A stretch of 64,000 nt of DNA from positions 62,677,433-62,741,432 of the forward strand of contig CM018695.1 of assembly GCA_009363875.1 (NCBI GenBank). Reading direction: 5' to 3'. The notes beneath the pieces were generated by a model. The model worked only from the letters and a program-made list of their open reading frames with translations. It did not search any database and had not been told where the DNA came from. The DNA is from Mikania micrantha (taxonomy: Eukaryota > Streptophyta > Magnoliopsida > Asterales > Asteraceae). The position numbers and the translations under genes were made by a program. This document shows, in pieces, positions 58,811-64,000 of the stretch (the stretch's first letter is position 1; each line of letters begins with the position of its first letter).

Positions 58811-61512
58811 TGTGACACCCGGCAATTTCAGGTAAATTGCGACTCTTACATTCTTCACATTTCACATTCATACTTGTTGCACTTCATTTAATTATGTTTA
58901 ATTAGATGAGTTGAACACAAACAACTACGAAACGATAGTTCAAGGAACAATCGAATTGTACATTGTACATTGTTTTGGAAACCAAGTGTGGCAAACACAA
59001 CACTAACGCAAAACAATAATTCGGGGAATTATTGAATTGTGCATCACACGTTGATTAGGATTAGACAAGCGTTCAAACACTTCGTTAGACACGAACACAA
59101 ACTATCGAAGATAATTCGAGGAATTATCCAAACACACATGAGTCTCACGAACGTTGGTGATCAAAATTATATGCTATTTTATGTTTATGAGCTTAAACAT
59201 GCATTAGATGGTTAGGATAAACGTTAGAAATCGAGTACGAGCGAAATCAAATCGACGAAATCAAAAATAATGAAAAAGGACTCATCGTGGTACTCGACAG
59301 CCCCTTGGCGAAAGGCTTCGCGGTACGCGAAGCAAACCGGGAGTCGATACTCCCGAATCCCATCGCGATACGCGATAAACATTTTTGATCAGCCTTTGCG
59401 GTACGCAAAGGCCATGCAGGTCAAAATTTCTTTATATTCAACCCCATCTCATTTCCACTCGGTTCCTTTGAAATCCACCCGAGTTATCACATCTATTTTC
59501 GACCAAAACCCATTGATATCAACCTCAAATCCCCCTAGTAACATCCTTGAAGCTCTTCCTTGCAACCTTGGAGTGATTTGAAGCCATTGAAGCTCAAAGG
59601 GAGTTCTTGGAGGCCATCAACAAGCAAGGAAACCCTCATCAGTCACTTGTAGCCCCGAATCAGCTTCAATCTCATCATCAAGGAGCATCTAAGGTAGTTT
59701 TATACGCTTAATAGTGGTTAGACCATACATGCAATGGGTTAAAACCCACATGCATCTCCATACAGTTATTGTGCACGAATGTCTTGGTGATTTGATGTAT
59801 ATTTGTTGTAGATTTACTAGTTTCAGTGTTTAGAAATATTAGATTTGAGTTTTGGTTAAGTTATTTGATTTGGTGATGATTTAGGCAAATTTTGCCATAA
59901 AAGGAAACTTTTATGTGCAAGTCTTGGATTTGTGATGATATAGACATGTTAGACATGTCTAGATGTTGTTAAATGTATATGGAAGTGTTTAGAAACACAT
60001 TGGGATATTTGATTTTGTCAAAAACATGATTTCGTATAAACTTACTATTTATGGAAACTTTTATAAATCAAAAGAGGGCTTTTGATGTTTTAAAATGTTT
60101 TGATGAACTTTCAGTATTGGAATATGCATAAAAACGGTTTCTAAGCATATTGGAAACTTTTTTTTGTGAAAACGAGTTTTTAAACAGATACTTTCCAAAT
60201 AAAGAAACTTTATTTGGGCAAAACGTCATAAATGGTGATTTATGCGCAAACGACATGCTTTAAGGGTGTAAACGTGTTTTAGAAACATATTAGAAGTATT
60301 AAATTATGAAATGAGATTTCATAACGACACTTTCCTAAAACGGAAACTTTCTAAAAATGATAACTTGTGCAATTGGGGTCATATTGCATTAAGACACATA
60401 AGCACAACAATCGTGTCACCAACGATTCGCCAAGTCTCATTAGTTAACACACACACACTCGGTTGAGCACACTGACACTTCGAGTTGTATGGGATACAAC
60501 ACACCACAAAACACATACTCACACCTATATGGTTATAGATGCCTACTAGCTACATTGCTAGCATTCGCAGACGCGAACACACAAACACACCGGAACTGCT
60601 TAACAGGTGAGTTCACGGCCCCTTTTTACTTTTCAAAACTTTGGGGGAGAAAACACTGCATTATAACTGTTTTTTTTGGAAAACAACTCATTTTGTTTAC
60701 GTATGGACATGGTTTATCACTATATGTATATGTGTGGACCACATCATAACTAAAAGTCCTCGCGATACTCCACGGGTCGTTAGTAGCGCGTAGCGCCTAG
60801 CGTGGTAATCTTGAATAGTACTATTTGGGCCTGACAAGCCCCACCCATCGTGCCTGGGAGGCAAACCCAACTGGAGGTCGGAATGGGTGCAATATTGACC
60901 AACACTTTGCCATTGCCTTGTGATGGACATGGCGGAAGGCACAACTGTCAGCTTCGGTACGACCCCGCATTTAATATAACTGTATTGACTAGCTATCAAT
61001 CGATACTACATTGTAATGATATGTAAATAGTAACGCTTACTTTAAACATTGGATGTTTACTGCTTATGATAAACCTGTGCACTCACCAACCTTTGTGTTG
61101 ACCCTTTTTACCACATGTTTTCTCAGGTAGCTAAGGCACGCACTCAAGGATATGATGCTAGGATGGAGTCCCATGCATCAGCTTTAATGTGTTAGGATGT
61201 TTTGAGAAACATTTATCATTTTGATATGTTATGTAATATTAAACATCTTTAATCGCTTCCGCAAACTTTAAACTATTGTTGTTTTGAAACTGTTTAACAA
61301 CGCTTCCGCGGTTTATGGATTACGTTATGTTTTGATAACTTAAACTTAATTCCGCAACTCTGATTTTACTAAACTGTCTTATCAATATTATTGGATGTAC
61401 GTACGTAACCAGACATTTAGGTCTCGCAACACTGTGTGACCGGAGACTGAGATCCGGCCAGATCGGCCAGCCATCGCGCCCCCGTCCAGGACGGGAGGGC
61501 TGGGGTGTGACA
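58811..61512 (+). repeat. gypsy 3' LTR (plus strand)
   Basis: This 2,702-bp LTR matches 51115-53794 end to end with scattered differences and small indels. It retains the GGGGTGTGACA terminus. CGCGGTACGCG at 59319-59329 lies in a short dyad (TTCGCGGTACGCGAA), about 100 bases before TTTATATTCA (59431-59440). Confidence 0.93.
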
Positions 61513-62823
61513 GATGAAGCCCCAATTGATGTACATGTACTACAAGAAAGAGTGTGTGTTTTGGAGGAACAAATTAATGATCAGAGACTGCAGTTAGTGA
61601 TGAAAGATATTCTTATCAATGAGCTTCAAGAGAATCAAGTTGCTCAGAATTTAAAGATACAGGCTTTAGAAGCTAATCTGGGATATCTCACTTCAATATT
61701 CTTGTATCTTAAGCAAAAGTTGAACAAGGATGATGAAACTGGTGGTGTGCAAGAGAGAAGGGATGATAGTGATGATGATGGGGGCCCGAGTCGTAATGAT
61801 ATTAATAAACCACAAGATCCTCAACTCGAGAAGGAATACGATAGTGCAGGTGTGAAGAATAATGATAAAAGTCAAGAGTCTGAAAGAAACAGGGAGAAGC
61901 TGGTCCCAGTCAACAAGAAGAAGATCAATTGATGTTTGATGTTGATGACTTATTAGAAGAAAATTTGGAGATAACTAAAACAAGAGATTCTGACAAACGA
62001 AAGGAACCTTCAACAAATGAGTATGAGTACTCAAATGTTGATAAATGGGTTGTTGGAAAGAGGGTTGATACTTCTGAAAGACTGATAATTCCTAGTGTTC
62101 GTCACAAGGATTATTTTAACAGCAACAAGACCTGCCAGAGAAGTAAGTTGTTACAACCGGAAGAGCTATTATGATCGAGTTGGTGATAGGTCTGGCATTC
62201 ACTCCTGGCATTATGATGGAGACAAGAGAATGTGGGTGATTAAAAGGAAAAGTGGAAACTTGGAATATTATGAAAGTCCCTTGGACTTTGAGTCATGGAC
62301 TCGTGTGGATTTGGCTGAACTTGATGAAGCTCCATTTTTCAATCGGTCAAATGATTGAAGAGGAACAGAATTTTATGATTTTCTTTATGAAGAACTTTGT
62401 TTAAATTTCAAAAGGATGAAGACAACAGAGTGAACGGTGAAGAAACACAAAGGAGTCAAAGATGGTCGAACTGGGAAAACTTTCACATCGATAAGCTGGC
62501 CACCGACCAACATGTTGAGAAATATACCTATGCCACAGAGATTCCCTGATGGATGTTTGTCCAACTTTGTTATGTGGGCAATTGATTTTGAATCTTCTGA
62601 AGCTATGATTAATTGTGGGGATCATGAGTATCGAATTTTGGATAAGAATGATAGGTTGAGATTTGGAGAGCATGATATAAAGATTTTGGAAATGCATCAA
62701 ATAAAGACTGATCCGGTGTTTGAAGTACATGGCAAAGAATTTAGTTCATTGGTTGCATCCATTGTGAGAACCAAGCTTTGGGCAGGCTCAAAGGTGATGC
62801 AGACTCTTCCTACAGAATCTTGA
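61513..62823 (+). pseudogene. copia third reading region, 3' part, coiled coil
   Basis: Resumes directly after the gypsy element with EAPIDVHVLQERVCVLEEQI, a Leu-zipper-like helix to about 61720, then an Asp/Glu-rich stretch with RRDDSDDDG. Stops and frame changes follow. Readable blocks are RSGIHSWHYDGDKRMWVIKR (near 62190) and SISWPPTNMLRNIPMPQRFP (near 62490), with an open frame at 62437-62823 ending TLPTES. No known domain is recognised. With 49973-51114 it forms one region of about 2.4 kb between pol and the LTR. Confidence 0.65.
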
Positions 62824-62858
62824 TCTTAACTGATGATATCATAATCTTAAGGCAAGAT

Positions 62859-63210
62859 TGTAAGGGATATTTTTAAGGATTTTGATATCAGTATGATGGT
62901 TATCGGTTGTTCTAATGGTTTTCGGTATTTTGATGGTTCTTGACACATATTGGTTCTCGGATGGAGGACTGGTTCTCGGTGGTGTTTGATTCTCGGTTGC
63001 TTGATGGTCCTCGGAAGTTCTTTTTGTTTCATATAAATAGTTGTGGTCTTTGGTAGCTCATTAGACATTCATTCAGTTTATTTTCAGAGAAGTTTTGATT
63101 CTCTTGTTCTTTCTTGTTCTTGTATCAGACGAGTATTTCACGATCAATATACACTCGTATGCAAGTCTTTCTTGTTCAAGTTGTTTAGATCCAAGTGTTT
63201 AGGACTTACA
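62859..63210 (+). repeat. copia 3' LTR
   Basis: Starts TGTAAGGGATATTTTTAAGG and ends GGACTTACA, followed by CCTTA. It is 352 bp and lacks about 60 bases present in the 5' LTR near its end. The periodic TTCTCGG array is conserved with some copies altered (TTATCGG, TTCTTGA, TCCTCGG). Confidence 0.93.
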
Positions 63211-64000
63211 CCTTACCACATGTTGCAACCCTTCTTTTATATTTTCGCAACTTGCAACCCTGTGATTCTAAAATGCCTGCAACATTCACCCTTACAGTTA
63301 AATTTGACATAACTCTGTTAGTTATTGAAGGGTAAAATTGTAATCTTAAAGATATTAACAACAAAGATGTTGCATACATATGACAGAAACCATTTGGCTT
63401 TGATTCGGTTATCGATTTTATTTTTATTTTAATTTTGTTTATTCGGTTAACCGATTAAACCGAATTCATATTTAAATTTATTATTTTTATTAACAATCTA
63501 TAAGATTATTCGGTTGAATTCAGTTTAATCGATTCGGTTTATTCGGTTTTTAACCGGTTTATTCGTTTTTTAATTGGTTTGTTCGGTTCTAACAAAAGAC
63601 AAACAAAATTAAATTTGGTTCGGATAACCATTTTCCGAATTCGGTTCGGTTCATGTTCGTTTATTTACTAATTAAACGAACATCAACAAACATATTATTA
63701 AAAGATACACAAATGGTTGCTGAATATTATATTGATTTATAAGCACAATAATTCATAAAGGCCAATCTACATCCAATTATCAGAACATTTAGATATTATG
63801 AATTGATGCACATCTAAAGGATGATGAACTTTGTTGCATCGTATCCAATTGTCCATCTCTGTTTTATGCTTCATAAGACATAAAACATGAAGGGAAGTTG
63901 GGATTTTCTTGTAACACTACAAATGATTTGTGGGAGCATTTAATATTCATGGCCGACGACTAGTGTGTGCAATTACTAGTTTATAAGATTAAAATTTTAT
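63211..64000. other. non-coding right flank of the copia element
   Basis: The copy of CCTTA and the following CCACATGTTGCAACCC join naturally to the left flank at 18190-18216 (TTTGCAACCCTGTGG), giving the pre-insertion site. From about 63395 to 63660 the sequence is dense in CGGTT and AACCG, like the interior of the hAT-type MITEs here, but no termini or 8-bp duplication were found. No gene is supported. Confidence 0.5.

Larger units (their letters stand above)
51115..61512 (+). mobile_element. Ty3/gypsy retrotransposon, complete structure, decayed genes
   Basis: This is a 10,398-bp element flanked by GATGA (51110-51114 and 61513-61517). It has LTRs at 51115-53794 and 58811-61512, a primer site at 53798, gag-PR-RT-RH-INT between, and a polypurine tract at 58801-58810. 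It belongs to the same broad lineage as 30543-46110 by its integrase and RNase H text but has different LTRs, and it lacks a comparable extra frame upstream of gag. It splits the third copia reading region. Confidence 0.94.
18217..63210 (+). mobile_element. Ty1/copia LTR retrotransposon expanded to 45 kb by nested insertions
   Basis: LTRs at 18217-18629 and 62859-63210 are flanked by identical CCTTA (18212-18216 and 63211-63215). The internal order is gag, protease, integrase, RT, RNase H, which defines Ty1/copia. An additional gene-length region lies between pol and the 3' LTR, reminiscent of SIRE/Maximus-type elements; that lineage call is inference. Insertions at 21634, 23930, 28308, 48486 and 51115 each have target duplications, and copia frames or sequence resume on the far side. 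With insertions removed the element is roughly 12 kb. The genes carry many stops and frameshifts, so it is dead. Confidence 0.93.

Overview
The window is plant nuclear DNA: AT-rich non-coding sequence, GT-AG introns, (TA)n microsatellites and very dense nested transposons. The retroelement families and the receptor-kinase type suggest a eudicot, most likely a composite (Asteraceae). That family assignment is inference from familiarity with the families, not from a search. No rRNA, tRNA, CRISPR or bacterial-type feature was seen.

Region 1 (about 1-13.3 kb) holds one host gene on the minus strand, an S-domain (G-type lectin) receptor-like serine/threonine kinase. Its seven exons can be traced from the signal peptide at 13285 to the stop at 1597. 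It is a pseudogene. A 1,832-bp PIF/Harbinger-type element (11329-13160, TTA target duplication) sits inside exon 1 directly after the signal peptide, and exon 6 has lost one base in the kinase domain. Without these two lesions the gene would encode about 842 residues. Introns 1 and 2 are swollen with Helitron-like, foldback and (TA)n-bounded inverted-repeat elements.

Region 2 (13.3-18.2 kb) has no host gene I can support. It contains two Helitron-like elements, a possible untranslated leader exon of an unknown gene, and another (TA)n-bounded element.

Region 3 (18217-63210) is a single Ty1/copia retrotransposon that now spans about 45 kb because other elements have inserted into it. Its ends are proved by matching LTRs, a CCTTA target duplication and coding frames that resume across each insertion. 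Nested inside it are a hAT-type MITE (21634-22314), a solo Ty3/gypsy LTR (23930-26706, ATTGA), a composite LTR-type insertion (28308-47197, CATCT), a second hAT-type MITE (48486-48948) and a complete but decayed gypsy element (51115-61512, GATGA). The composite insertion holds a nearly intact minus-strand gypsy element (30543-46110), whose upstream LTR is itself split by a deleted LTR element (40003-43895, GTTTG). The copia element has a gene-sized reading region between pol and the 3' LTR (49973-62823), and the minus-strand gypsy element has an extra open reading frame upstream of gag (38378-39109).

Region 4 (63211-64000) is non-coding flank. Nothing here is an intact autonomous element. The most noteworthy non-standard signals are a 17-19-bp periodic TTCTCGG array in the copia LTR, a CGCGGTACGC cluster placed just upstream of the TATA box in several different gypsy LTRs, the extra gypsy frame, and the base-exact transposon disruption of the receptor kinase.
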